Shown piece after piece: positions 32,466 through 40,379 of a stretch of 41,701 bases of DNA. Position 1 is the first letter of the stretch. Each line of letters begins with the position of its first letter. Origin of the DNA: Arthrobacter sp. OY3WO11 (GTDB lineage Bacteria > Actinomycetota > Actinomycetes > Actinomycetales > Micrococcaceae); contig NZ_LWLP01000001.1 in the NCBI RefSeq assembly GCF_001641125.1, positions 2,486,290-2,527,990 of the forward strand, in the 5' to 3' direction. Made by a program: the position numbers and the translations under genes. The notes under the pieces are model-generated. The model searched no databases and was not told the origin of the DNA. It saw nothing but the letters and a program-made list of their open reading frames with translations.

Positions 32466-33077
32466 TCAGGGCATCAGATGCGCCAGAATCTTCAGGGCTG
32501 CTAACTGAGGGTAGTCATCCTGCGGCATTTTCGTTTGATAGTCGTCCAGCCAGTAGCTCATCGCCCTTTGCTCGGTGAGGCTGAAGAATTCGGGGTTTCC
32601 ATTCACGAACTGTTTATAAGCCTGCTGGAGACCCGGCCTTTCCGGCAGTTCGCGTTTCAGGAAGGCATACACTTCTTCTCCAACCTCGATGACGTACTCT
32701 CCACAGAGTTGAACTACGAAGGGGATGGGCCAAGAGTCTTCTGAAGCGAGGATCAGGGACAGAGCTTCTTGCCGTACCCGCCCATCGTGGTGCCTTGTCA
32801 TCCAACAAGCAAGGACTAGCTGCTCATCAGGTGTGAGTTGCGACCTCACCTCCTGTTCGGGCCAGGAGTAGTGGATGCGGTACGGAATCTGCACCAGCTC
32901 GCCCGCGACATAAATTTCCGGGCTATCGGCCACGTGCCAGTTCGTGTCCTGAATTAGGCGGGGAGAGGTACCAATTTCGGGTGGATCCAAGACTTTCATT
33001 GTCCGCTGAGCGGAAGGCCGGGCACTTAGAGGGATCGAACGCAGCAGTAGGGGATCTTTGAACCAAGGTTCCTTCAT
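32466..33077 (-). CDS. Hypothetical soluble protein
   Basis: 203 residues, not recognised. No signal or membrane segment. A helix-rich middle (LTPDEQLVLACWMTRHHDGR, VRQEALSLILASEDSWPIPF) and an acidic, helical C-terminus (SYWLDDYQTKMPQDDYPQLA) are the visible features; the pattern resembles HEAT-type repeat proteins only vaguely. An internal Met (MKVLDPPEIGTSPRL) could be the true start because the first 26 residues look non-conserved and no Shine-Dalgarno precedes either. Single gene between sites n and o. Confidence 0.65.
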   Translation of the reverse strand: MKEPWFKDPLLLRSIPLSARPSAQRTMKVLDPPEIGTSPRLIQDTNWHVADSPEIYVAGELVQIPYRIHYSWPEQEVRSQLTPDEQLVLACWMTRHHDGRVRQEALSLILASEDSWPIPFVVQLCGEYVIEVGEEVYAFLKRELPERPGLQQAYKQFVNGNPEFFSLTEQRAMSYWLDDYQTKMPQDDYPQLAALKILAHLMP

Positions 33078-33201
33078 CCGCTCATTGAATCATTCCCTGA
33101 GGATTCGGCGGCAAGTAGCAGCGGTCAGCCGAGACATCCTCTGAGCAAGGTCGCACATCAGAATGCATCGGCGTTCGGGGGACGGATTCAAAACCGTGGC
33201 T

Positions 33202-33290
33202 GTCGCGTAAGGGGTCTGTCCCGCAAGTGTCCCGTTAGACGGTCCCTTATCGGGCACCTTTCGCCCGACAGGCAACCGGCTTACGGGACG
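33202..33290 (+). repeat. Array site o (with inverted motif)
   Basis: Left module GTCGCGTAAGGGGTCTGTCC, CGCAAGTGTCCCGTTAGAC matches site n. The right part holds the complement of CCCGTAAGCCGGT (at 33274-33286), the motif that opens sites f and l, here in inverted orientation. 33078-33201 shows no gene. Confidence 0.7.
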
Positions 33291-33366
33291 ATTCGATTGC
33301 TTATACGAAACATGGAGGGTGGGCGGTGCTCTGGTAGCGTCGGTCAACGAACATTTGGGGGAAATA

Positions 33367-33786
33367 TTGAACGTCGATTTTGCTGGGGTAACCCCTTATC
33401 GGCCACGCCTAGCCGTGGTCTTGGCTACGATCTTCTGCTCGGTGGCAGTTCTGCCGGCGATTCCAGCCACTCTTATTGCCGGGGCAACAATCATGTCCCT
33501 GCTCACCGGAGCCGGGGCTACGTTGAACCAGGCGCTGCAAGTCAGCGTCGTTTTGGCAGTCTTCATAGCTGCCTTAGTGGCGTTCGTGATGATGCGACGA
33601 AGTATCACCGCGCGTAGGACCTGGGTATGGGCAGGCTTGTCCATCATCCTCGTTGCAGCAGCATCCGCCCCGGTTGTTTGGGTTGCTTCACAGAACTTTA
33701 TTGAAGAGTGGTGCGAATATCAGCCTGGCGGCAGGGGCAATGCCGACACTGGCTCGCTTGATGAAATTCCGGCCGTGTGTCGTTAA
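33367..33786 (+). CDS. Small membrane protein, plus-strand cassette
   Basis: 139 residues from a TTG start (LNVDFAGVTPYRPRLAVVLA) with GGGGG six bases upstream; an earlier GTG at 33319 is in frame but without such a site. Three segments are visible: LAVVLATIFCSVAVLPAIPA, LQVSVVLAVFIAALVAFVMM and VWAGLSIILVAAASAPVVWV; the C-terminal tail is soluble with two Cys. No family recognised. Last unit of the array, between sites o and p. Confidence 0.65.
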   Translation: MNVDFAGVTPYRPRLAVVLATIFCSVAVLPAIPATLIAGATIMSLLTGAGATLNQALQVSVVLAVFIAALVAFVMMRRSITARRTWVWAGLSIILVAAASAPVVWVASQNFIEEWCEYQPGGRGNADTGSLDEIPAVCR

Positions 33787-34179
33787 GCCACAAAGGGTTC
33801 CTACCTCGCTTGAATCCGGAAAGACGTGCCGAGGTATAGATGATGGCATCAGCCGTCCGGAGAGTGATCCCCTTGTGCAGTGGCTCCATGCGCCAAATAG
33901 CGCCGCGAAAACACCGCCACTTATTGCCGAAAGTCACAGCGTCATCCGGGCACTCGATGATTCCCATAAGACCCGCCCGCAAAACTGCCCGGTGAAGGTG
34001 CCCTAAACGCTACACACCGAATTGCCTCGAATTCCTTGGCTTATGATGCGTCTCACGCCCGCCGAACAACGCCAGGCCGGCAAGGTCTTGATTCGCGTGA
34101 TCTACCGCGACTTCCACCGCGGCCGGCGATTCTCATTACTATGTCGCAGACCCCGCTGGCTGAATCGGGGCGAATTCCA
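33787..34179. other. Stretch between the last cassette gene and IS30
   Basis: Holds site p and no convincing gene. A minus-strand frame (33698-33982, containing MGIIECPDDAVTFGNKWRCF) overlaps both the membrane gene and site p and has no start signal. Bases 34004-34179 have open frames on the plus strand but nothing recognisable; they are the left flank of the IS30 insertion. Confidence 0.35.
33963..34000 (+). repeat. Array site p
   Basis: CCCATAAGACCCGCCCGC, AAAACTGCCCGGTGAAGG: the left module of sites n and o, diverged; the right half is not present. It is the last detectable site. Confidence 0.6.
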
Positions 34180-35407
34180 GTGGTGCCTGCAACACCGGAT
34201 TTAGTTGACTGGGTTCGAGATTAGCTCGGCGAGGACTTCTGCGGGCGTTCGGTAGCCGTGTCGTTTGCGTGGCCGGCGGTTGAGTTCCGCGGCGACGTTC
34301 TCGAGGATTCCAGGCCCATGGAAAGACAGGTCGGTGCTTTTCGGGAAGTACTGACGAAGGAGGCCGTTGGTGTTTTCGTTGCTGCCGCGCTGCCAGGGTG
34401 AATGTGGCTCACAGAAATAGATCGGCATGCCGGTAGCCATAGTGATCTCCTGATGCCGCGACATCTCCGCTCCTTGATCCCAGGTCGTCGAACGGCGCAG
34501 CTGCTCGGGGAGGGTATTCATCGCGGTGATCATGGCGGCGGCGACGGTGCGGGCGGTGTGGTCCTCAGCCAGATGCAGCAACATCACGTATCCGCTAGTG
34601 CGTTCAACGAGGGTCCCGATCGCGGATTTCGATGCCGTTGAACCGATGATTAAGTCCCCTTCCCAATGGCCGGGAACGGCGCGGTCCTCGACCTCGGCTG
34701 GCCGGTCAGAGATCATCACCATTTCCTGGAACCGTTGCGGGCGAGGACCTTCCGGCCTTTGCGGCCGCCGACGCACCCGTCCGGACCGGAGCGCCGTCGC
34801 AACTTCCAGGCACAAGGATCCGCGGCCCTGGACGTAGAGGGCCTGATAGATCGTTTCGTGTGACACCTGCATCTCCGGATTCTCCGGATGCTCCACCTTC
34901 AGTCGGCCAGCGACCTGTTCCGGGCTGAACCGGTCGGTGAGCATCGTCGTGACCTGGTCCCGTAAGGCTAACCCGTCCAGCTTCCGCGGCTTCGGCCTGC
35001 GGGCACGAGCCCACGTTTGCTCCTGTACGAGCGATGGCGAATACCGGTCACTGACGCGGTTCCTCGCGATCTCCCGGCTGATTGTGGACGGAGCCCGGCC
35101 CAGAATGGCGGCGATATGACGGACTCCATGGCCCTGGGCGAGCTGGAAGCCGATCTCTTCCCGTTCACGCAACGACAAAAGCCCTGCACGGGGCACACTG
35201 AAATTCGGAACGGGCGATGGCAACACCTTCTGATGGTCGCTCAACCACCGGTATGCGGTCGGACGCGACACCCCCGCGGCCTGCGCCGCCACGGCTACCG
35301 ACAGCCCGGCATCCAGCCCTTCCCAGAACGCTAGTCGAACACTTAACGGCGACCACGGCCTACCCATCGACGACACCCCACAGAATTCAGGGTGTTGCAC
35401 TCACCAC
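34180..35407. mobile_element. IS30-family insertion sequence
   Basis: Ends are related inverted repeats: GTGGTGCCTGCAACACC at 34180-34196 and, on the opposite strand, GTGGTGAGTGCAACACC at 35407-35391, followed by GGATT and CTGAATT respectively. This gives an element of about 1.23 kb with one transposase gene. No obvious target duplication is seen at these ends (CCA on the left, CTG on the right), so the exact tips may differ by a few bases or the flanks have rearranged. Confidence 0.85.
34201..35367 (-). CDS. IS30-family DDE transposase, apparently intact
   Basis: 388 residues. The N-terminal part has two helix-turn-helix regions (VAVAAQAAGVSRPTAYRWLS; GVRHIAAILGRAPSTISREI). The DDE triad is visible: Asp in PGHWEGDLIIGSTASKSAIG, Asp in RRSTTWDQGAEMSRHQ and Glu in SPWQRGSNENTNGLLRQYFP. 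The C-terminus RPRKRHGYRTPAEVLAELI is typical. ATG 35367 (MGRPWSPLSVRLAFWEG) is taken as start; a GTG at 35400 lies within the terminal repeat. No frameshift, so the element may be active. Confidence 0.93.
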   Translation of the reverse strand: MGRPWSPLSVRLAFWEGLDAGLSVAVAAQAAGVSRPTAYRWLSDHQKVLPSPVPNFSVPRAGLLSLREREEIGFQLAQGHGVRHIAAILGRAPSTISREIARNRVSDRYSPSLVQEQTWARARRPKPRKLDGLALRDQVTTMLTDRFSPEQVAGRLKVEHPENPEMQVSHETIYQALYVQGRGSLCLEVATALRSGRVRRRPQRPEGPRPQRFQEMVMISDRPAEVEDRAVPGHWEGDLIIGSTASKSAIGTLVERTSGYVMLLHLAEDHTARTVAAAMITAMNTLPEQLRRSTTWDQGAEMSRHQEITMATGMPIYFCEPHSPWQRGSNENTNGLLRQYFPKSTDLSFHGPGILENVAAELNRRPRKRHGYRTPAEVLAELISNPVN

Positions 35408-35798
35408 CTGAACTCGCCCGGCATATCACTCATTAGTTGTGAGACTGCAGTATCTCGACCCGGCAGCGGTCCACTAATCGAGAGCAGGTGGATCTTCTGA
35501 CGTTCGGCGTCCGCCACGATGACCACCACATTGTTCACGGTACGTCTTGAGTGGGAGCTTCACGACCCCACATCAGCAGGCACTCGAGGCGCTGATCGAT
35601 GGGACACCCTGGTCATCACAACGCTGGACAGACTCGGGCGACTGACCCAGAACAGTCCTGTCTTCGACGACGAACCCGGCAACGCAGACTGCGATCCCGA
35701 AGCGCAAGGCGCCCTCGAGCCCGGGATGTATCGGGCAGCCTTCTGCAGGCGGTCACGAGCATTCATGAACACGCAGGGCTCCGCACCCGGCGGTCCCG
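35408..35798. other. Right junction of the island with recombinase debris
   Basis: Between IS30 and the thioesterase gene. Apart from the short serine recombinase remnant listed separately, no gene is visible. The change to core-like sequence occurs before 35799. Confidence 0.45.
35574..35653 (+). pseudogene. Serine recombinase (resolvase) fragment
   Basis: QQALEALIDG (35574-35602) followed, after a one-base loss, by DTLVITTLDRLGRLTQN (35603-35653). This matches the conserved resolvase block D-G-D-T-L-V-x3-LDRLGR near the middle of the catalytic domain. The catalytic Ser and the DNA-binding domain are absent. Only about 27 residues survive, so it is a remnant. Confidence 0.65.
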
Positions 35799-36602
35799 TC
35801 AGGTCTTTCGGAGCGTGAGGATCTGCTCCGCGCGCCCGAACGGCCCCTGGAGGTCGTGCAGAACGGTGGAGGTCAGCCCTATTCCGTCCCCGCCGAACGA
35901 GACAGCGTTGTCCAGGCCCAGCCACTCCCCTTCGGGCCGGCGGTACATGTGGATCTGCAGGTCAAGGTTGGGAAAGGAGTAGCTGTCCTTCCCGGGCGGA
36001 ACCCGGGCCGCGATGCCGTTGGCCGTGTCCACCATGCCCATGAGCCTGGCCAGGGCACCGCTGTCCGCGCGGTCCGTCAGGGGGTGTTCCGTACGAAGCC
36101 AGACCTTTCCGGCCCCGGGCCGGTGCCCTTCCGCAACGCGCATTTCCAGAGAGCGGATGTAGCCGCCGGGCCACACGGACGCGCCGTCGTACGGCTTGCA
36201 GTCTTCCGGACCGGGAATGGGGGTGTCCTCGATGGCGGCTACCGGTGTTGTATCACTGGTAGCCAGCCGCCAGGCGGTGGCACGGATGGCGGTCCGCCCG
36301 CCCGCCACCAGCTCGGCCTGCAGGAGTTCGATGGTCTTTCCGGGCCGGAGGGTGGCGGCCGCGATCTGGAATTCGCCGCCCGGGATGAGGCCGAGGATCT
36401 CGTAGCTGATCCGCGCCATCCGCATGTCCGGCCGCGGGTCATGGCGTTCCAGGCTGTCCGCCAGCAGGCCCGACGCCGGCGCCATGTGCTGCTCGTGGAC
36501 GTTCCAGGCACCCTGGGCATGGATGGTGGAACGGAAACGACCTCCGCCCAGGTTCAGGTAGTAGAAGTTTCCTTCAGCCAGTTCAGGCAGCTCTGCGCTC
36601 AA
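35799..36602 (-). CDS. TesB-like acyl-CoA thioesterase family protein
   Basis: 267 residues with a double hot-dog pattern: ELAEGNFYYLNLGGGRFRST, NVHEQHMAPASGLLADSLER, RISYEILGLIPGGEFQIAAA in the first half, and YSFPNLDLQIHMYRRPEGEW, LGLDNAVSFGGDGIGLTSTV in the second. It probably hydrolyses acyl-CoA esters; the substrate is unknown. The TTG at 36602 is chosen because AAAGGGG lies just upstream and family members begin close to SAELPELAEG; the frame is open to 36722 with a non-conserved Arg-rich extension. First core gene right of the island. Confidence 0.85.
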   Translation of the reverse strand: MSAELPELAEGNFYYLNLGGGRFRSTIHAQGAWNVHEQHMAPASGLLADSLERHDPRPDMRMARISYEILGLIPGGEFQIAAATLRPGKTIELLQAELVAGGRTAIRATAWRLATSDTTPVAAIEDTPIPGPEDCKPYDGASVWPGGYIRSLEMRVAEGHRPGAGKVWLRTEHPLTDRADSGALARLMGMVDTANGIAARVPPGKDSYSFPNLDLQIHMYRRPEGEWLGLDNAVSFGGDGIGLTSTVLHDLQGPFGRAEQILTLRKT

Positions 36603-36787
36603 CGTTGAACCCCTTTGCAGTTCCAGTGAATCGGCCTTAACTCTATCTGCGCCGGCGCCGCCGCTCCGCCGGACACGGGCCAAGGCATTCCACCGGAAGG
36701 GACGCGGCGAAATGTTGGCCACTAGCAGTATCCATCCGACTAGACTCAGGAACTGGTCCTGTCAGCAACCCTCGGAAGAGGTGTTCC

Positions 36788-37465
36788 ATGCGCGTCATCA
36801 GCTACAACCTCCGCAAGCACAAAGCGAGTGGCGAACTCCTCGCCCTGGCGCGGAACCATGACATTGATGCGCTCTGCCTCCAGGAGGTGGATTCCAGCGA
36901 TCTTCCCGAAACCCTGGGGCCGCTGCATCTGGCCGATGCCACCAAAGGCAACCGGCTGGGGCTGGCCATCTACTACCGCACCAGCCGCTTCACCGCCCTG
37001 GACACCCAGTCCTTCGCCCTGAAGAAGTCGATGCATGACCGCGTCCTTGCCCCGGCCCATGAGCGGCTGATCGGTACCCGGGTCATGGACAACGAAACGC
37101 AGCATGAACTGGTGATCGGCTCGTTCCACGCAGCCCCGCTCACCGCGTCCAACTCGCTGCGGCGCAAGCAGATCCACGCGGCCCACGCTGAGCTGCTGAG
37201 CATGGGCAAGGGCCTGATGACCCTGATGGTGGGCGATTTCAACTACCCGTTCTTCACCAAGAACCTTGACCTGCACATGAAAAACTCGGGCTATGCACTC
37301 TCCCTGAGCAACCGGCGCACCTACACCCGGTACAAGGTGTTCAAGGGCCACTTCGATTTCGCGACGTCACTGGGCCTGGATATCGAAAGCGTGGAGACCC
37401 TGCCGCGGGGCAATTCAGACCACCTCCCCATCCTGGTCACAGCGGAGTACGGCCCGGACTACTAG
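36788..37465 (+). CDS. Endonuclease/exonuclease/phosphatase (EEP) family protein
   Basis: 225 residues. EEP active-site motifs in order: Asn in MRVISYNLRKH, Glu in LCLQEVDSSDL, His in GSFHAAPLT, Asp/Asn in LMVGDFNYPFF and the final His in RGNSDHLPILV. No signal peptide, so cytoplasmic. The nucleic acid or phosphoester substrate cannot be inferred. GGAAGAGG lies just before the ATG. Its stop overlaps that of the convergent NUDIX gene. Confidence 0.9.
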   Translation: MRVISYNLRKHKASGELLALARNHDIDALCLQEVDSSDLPETLGPLHLADATKGNRLGLAIYYRTSRFTALDTQSFALKKSMHDRVLAPAHERLIGTRVMDNETQHELVIGSFHAAPLTASNSLRRKQIHAAHAELLSMGKGLMTLMVGDFNYPFFTKNLDLHMKNSGYALSLSNRRTYTRYKVFKGHFDFATSLGLDIESVETLPRGNSDHLPILVTAEYGPDY

Positions 37466-37965
37466 GACTCAAGCCTTGCACGGAGGTCCGGCCAGGACGC
37501 TTCGAACCCGGGGTGCAGTTCCAGTCCGGCCACCTCGGGCAGCGGGACCCACCGGAGCTCCAGGCTTTCGGGATCGCTGATCACGGGGTCAAAAGGCTCC
37601 CTCACCAGCACCACAACCGTGGTGTAGGTCCAGTACCCCACGTCCAGCAGGGACGTAAAGAGCACCTCCACATTGTCCGCGGGCACGGCGGCTTCCTCAT
37701 AGGCTTCCCGGAGCGCGCCCTTGACGGGCTCTTCGCCCTCATGGAGTGCGCCGCCGGGCAGGCCCCATGTTCCGCCGTTGTGGCTCCATACGGCACGGTG
37801 CTGCAGCAGCACCCCCTTGCCGGGATCGTAGGCCAGCACTCCGGCCGCCCCGAAGCGCCCCCAGAAGCGCCCGCGGCTTCCCTCGACCCAGGCGTCGCCG
37901 GGGTCCCTGGGACCGGTACGGACGGGAGGGGCAGAGGACGCGGTGGACGCCGGAAAGTGATCCAT
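37462..37965 (-). CDS. NUDIX hydrolase
   Basis: 167 residues. The Nudix box is GALHEGEEPVKGALREAYEE then AAV, matching GX5EX7REUXEEXGU except Ala for the last Gly. Upstream WGLPGGALHEG is typical. Such enzymes remove pyrophosphate from nucleoside diphosphate derivatives or damaged nucleotides; specificity unknown. ATG 37965 (MDHFPASTASSAPP) begins a non-conserved 40-residue lead. It converges on the EEP gene with overlapping stops. Confidence 0.9.
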   Translation of the reverse strand: MDHFPASTASSAPPVRTGPRDPGDAWVEGSRGRFWGRFGAAGVLAYDPGKGVLLQHRAVWSHNGGTWGLPGGALHEGEEPVKGALREAYEEAAVPADNVEVLFTSLLDVGYWTYTTVVVLVREPFDPVISDPESLELRWVPLPEVAGLELHPGFEASWPDLRARLES

Positions 37966-38021
37966 CGCTCCAGTCTGACAGGTGCAGCGGGTGGGCTGCA
38001 CCCCCCGATCCGCTGCCCCGG

Positions 38022-38219
38022 TCAGGCCTGGTTCGCTGTACCGCGCTCGACGGCGAAATCACCGCCGGGGTACATGATGGTCTCGTGTCCGTCATCAAAG
38101 CGGACGCGGTAGGGCGGCGTTCCGCCCTGGCCGCGCACCTCAAGTATCACTCCATGCCGGTCCGCCGCCCCCACAGTCCTGCCGTGCACGATGATGCGGT
38201 CGCCCTGCGTTGCCTCCAT
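38022..38219 (-). CDS. DUF1918 domain protein
   Basis: 65 residues: MEATQGDRIIVHGRTVGAAD then RHGVILEVRGQGGTPPYRVR and FDDGHETIMYPGGDF. This is a complete DUF1918, a small SH3-like beta barrel common in Actinobacteria, of unknown function. ATG 38219 has GGAGGTGA six bases upstream, so the earlier in-frame start at 38228 is not used. Confidence 0.92.
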   Translation of the reverse strand: MEATQGDRIIVHGRTVGAADRHGVILEVRGQGGTPPYRVRFDDGHETIMYPGGDFAVERGTANQA

Positions 38220-38357
38220 GGCAATCACCTCCGAGCCCAGAGTACGACTGGCTGCCCGCAGGGAAAAGGGCGAATGGGAACACCGGCCGGAAAGGCGCGC
38301 TGGAGAAGGTCATAGGCGGGTCCGCGGGAACCAGGCGGGCATGGCAGGATTTTTCCC

Positions 38358-38864
38358 ATGCCACTAAATCTCGTCCTGGTCGCCGATACCCATGTCCCCA
38401 AGCGCGCCCGCGATCTTCCTGCACAGGTGTGGTCCGCCGTCGAAAGCGCCGACGTGGTCTTTCACGCTGGCGACTGGGTGTCGGGCTCCCACCTGGAGGA
38501 ATTCCATAGGCGGAGCCGCCTGCTGGTGGGCGTCTACGGTAACAATGACGGACCGGAGCTGCGCCGGAGCCTTCCGGAAACGGCGGAGATCACGCTGGAA
38601 GGCGTCCGCTTTGCCATGGTTCACGAGACCGGGCAGGCCAAAGGGCGCGAGGCCCGGTGCGAGGCGCTGTACCCGGAGGCGGACGTCCTGGTTTTCGGCC
38701 ACAGCCACATCCCATGGGACACCACCACGCCGCGTGGGCTGCGGCTGCTTAATCCGGGGTCGCCAACTGACCGCCGACGGCAGCCGGCCTGCACGTTCAT
38801 GACGGCCACGGTGGATTCCGGAACGCTGGGGGACGTCCGGCTTCACGAGGTCCGCCGGGATTGA
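38358..38864 (+). CDS. YfcE/MJ0936-type metallophosphoesterase
   Basis: 168 residues with the five metal-binding blocks of calcineurin-like phosphodiesterases: VADTHVP (D-x-H), VFHAGDWV (GD), VYGNNDGP (GN-D), MVHETG (H) and VFGHSHIPW (GHSH), and the end LLNPGSPTDRRR. The size fits the YfcE subfamily of small phosphodiesterases. The natural substrate is unknown. Single gene. Confidence 0.93.
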   Translation: MPLNLVLVADTHVPKRARDLPAQVWSAVESADVVFHAGDWVSGSHLEEFHRRSRLLVGVYGNNDGPELRRSLPETAEITLEGVRFAMVHETGQAKGREARCEALYPEADVLVFGHSHIPWDTTTPRGLRLLNPGSPTDRRRQPACTFMTATVDSGTLGDVRLHEVRRD

Positions 38865-38956
38865 CCCGGGTTGGCAAGGGAGACATTTGATGCCTAGGCT
38901 GGAACGGTAAGCATACTTAGCTTTTTCACGTTCATCCGAGCATCAGGAGGACAGCC

Positions 38957-39850
38957 ATGACAGACCAGTACACCTTCCGCAATCCGGTCACCGCGTACGA
39001 AAAGATTTCGCCGCCGAAGCAGCACCAGCCCGAGCCGGGACTGGACGCGGAGCTGGCACCCAAGGCCGACCTGGGCGAGGAGACCTACCGCGGTACCGGC
39101 CGGCTGGAAGGGCGCAAGGCGATCGTCACCGGCGCGGACTCCGGCATTGGTGCGGCAACGGCGATCGCCTTCGCACGAGAGGGGGCCGACGTCGTCCTGT
39201 CCTACCTTCCGGAAGAGGAGGAGGACGCCGCGCGCATTGCGGGCCTCATCGAGGCTGCCGGGCGCAAGGCCGTCAAGGTCCCGGGCGACCTCAAGGACGC
39301 GTCCGTGTGCCGCGACGTGGTGGACACAGCCGTGGCGGTGCTGGGCAGCATCGACATCCTGGTCAACAACGCCGGGAAGCAGGTGGCGCAGGAGGACCTC
39401 GCCGACATCACCGATGAGCAGTTCGACCACACCGTGAAGACCAATGTGTACGCGATGTTCTGGCTGATCAAGGCAGCGCTCCCCCATATGCCGGCCGGAT
39501 CCACCATCATCAACACCACGTCCATCCAGGCTTACAATCCGTCTCCGACGCTGGTGGATTACGCCACCACCAAGGCCAGTATCAACAACTTCACGAAGGG
39601 CCTGGCCCAGCAGCTCGCACCTAAGGGCATCCGCGTCAATGCGGTGGCGCCGGGTCCCATCTGGACCCCGCTGCAGGTCAGCAGCGGCCAGCCGAAGGAG
39701 GAGCTGCCGGAGTTCGGGCAGTCGACGCCGCTGGGCCGGGCCGGCCAGCCGGCGGAGCTCGCCCCCGCCTACGTCTTCCTCGCCTCGCCGGAGTCCAGCT
39801 ATGTTGTGGGCGAAACACTGAACGTCAACGGCGGCAGCCCCACGCCGTAG
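38957..39850 (+). CDS. SDR oxidoreductase of the general-stress-protein type
   Basis: 297 residues. An N-terminal extension of about 50 residues (KISPPKQHQPEPGLDAELAP) precedes the Rossmann start AIVTGADSGIGAATAIAF, NNAG in ILVNNAGKQVAQ, Ser in IINTTSIQAYNPSP, and YATTK as the catalytic Tyr and Lys, ending YVVGETLNVNGGSPTP. The extension and overall pattern match the B. subtilis YdaD/YhdF group, often stress induced. AGGA lies eight bases before the ATG. A long hairpin ends the gene. Confidence 0.93.
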   Translation: MTDQYTFRNPVTAYEKISPPKQHQPEPGLDAELAPKADLGEETYRGTGRLEGRKAIVTGADSGIGAATAIAFAREGADVVLSYLPEEEEDAARIAGLIEAAGRKAVKVPGDLKDASVCRDVVDTAVAVLGSIDILVNNAGKQVAQEDLADITDEQFDHTVKTNVYAMFWLIKAALPHMPAGSTIINTTSIQAYNPSPTLVDYATTKASINNFTKGLAQQLAPKGIRVNAVAPGPIWTPLQVSSGQPKEELPEFGQSTPLGRAGQPAELAPAYVFLASPESSYVVGETLNVNGGSPTP

Positions 39851-39872
39851 CCCAAGGCTCCAAAGACAAACG

Positions 39873-39919
39873 GCCGACGGCGGTGCCTGGCGCATGGTGC
39901 GCAAGGCACCGCCGTCGGC
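39873..39919. terminator. Hairpin terminator between SDR and DUF1810 genes
   Basis: Perfect 16-bp stem: GCCGACGGCGGTGCCT (39873-39888) with AGGCACCGCCGTCGGC (39904-39919). The loop itself holds GCGCA-TGG-TGCGC. The genes on both sides converge on it. Confidence 0.85.
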
Positions 39920-39935
39920 TGTTAAAGTTCGGCGC

Positions 39936-40379
39936 CTATTCTTTGTCCGTCTCAGCCAACAGCTCGTCAGTGGCGGCGTCGGGCTGTCCATCGAAGAACT
40001 GGGCCAGGACCGTTTTGAACACCGTCTCCCCCGGGGCTGCCCGGAGGAACAGCGTCACGGAGGAGTGCAGCTTCCGGGCGTCGATCCCCCCGAAGATGTC
40101 CTCCGCCGGGACGCCTGAGTGATTGGTGACGGCAAGGGCGGACTCGAGCAGCCTTGGTCCCAGCACCGGGTGGGCCAGGTATTCCCGTGCTTCAGCCAGG
40201 GAGCTGATGGCGTACCGGCGGGACATCTCACTGTGCCCCAGGCCTGCGATCTGCGGAAAGATGAACCACATCCAGTGGCCGGACTTCCTGCCCAGCTGCA
40301 GTTCTGACAGGGCCTGATCGTAAGCGCCGCCGCTCTCCTGCGCAGCAACGAACCGGTCAAGGTTATAGGGATCGTTCAT
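39936..40379 (-). CDS. DUF1810 family protein
   Basis: 147 residues. Family signature: DPYNLDRFVAAQESGGAYDQ, ALSELQLGRKSGHWMWFIFP, QIAGLGHSEMSRRYAISSLA, and AEDIFGGIDARKLHSSVTLF. Function unknown. ATG 40379 has AAGGAG upstream and overlaps the end of the AlkD-like gene by 17 bases, so it is the last gene of that operon. Confidence 0.93.
   Translation of the reverse strand: MNDPYNLDRFVAAQESGGAYDQALSELQLGRKSGHWMWFIFPQIAGLGHSEMSRRYAISSLAEAREYLAHPVLGPRLLESALAVTNHSGVPAEDIFGGIDARKLHSSVTLFLRAAPGETVFKTVLAQFFDGQPDAATDELLAETDKE

Larger units (their letters stand above)
23124..34000. repeat. Directional gene-cassette-like array with 16 repeat sites
   Basis: Sixteen related repeats (sites a-p, listed separately) separate fifteen units of about 0.4-1.4 kb. 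A composite consensus on the plus strand is AACTGTCCCGTTAGCGG, then an optional core GACCGCGACGCTTC, then GTTTGAGGAACCCTC, then ACGGGACAGTTTTGT. The outer parts are complementary, so each site can fold into a long imperfect hairpin. All sites point the same way. Each unit holds one small gene (once two, overlapping); eleven units are coded on the minus strand and four on the plus. Base composition is visibly less GC-rich than the flanks. The layout is that of an integron cassette array, but canonical attC R-boxes (RYYYAAC / GTTRRRY) are not found at the expected ends and no integrase is present. Confidence 0.75.

Noticed and set aside
23124..34000. CRISPR array
   Set aside because: Repeats are palindromic, variable, 0.4-1.4 kb apart and separated by genes. 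No short regular spacers and no cas genes.
38894..39991. Minus-strand open frame of 365 codons opposite the SDR gene
   Set aside because: Antisense frame; the SDR motifs on the plus strand explain the region, and the frame also runs through the terminator hairpin.
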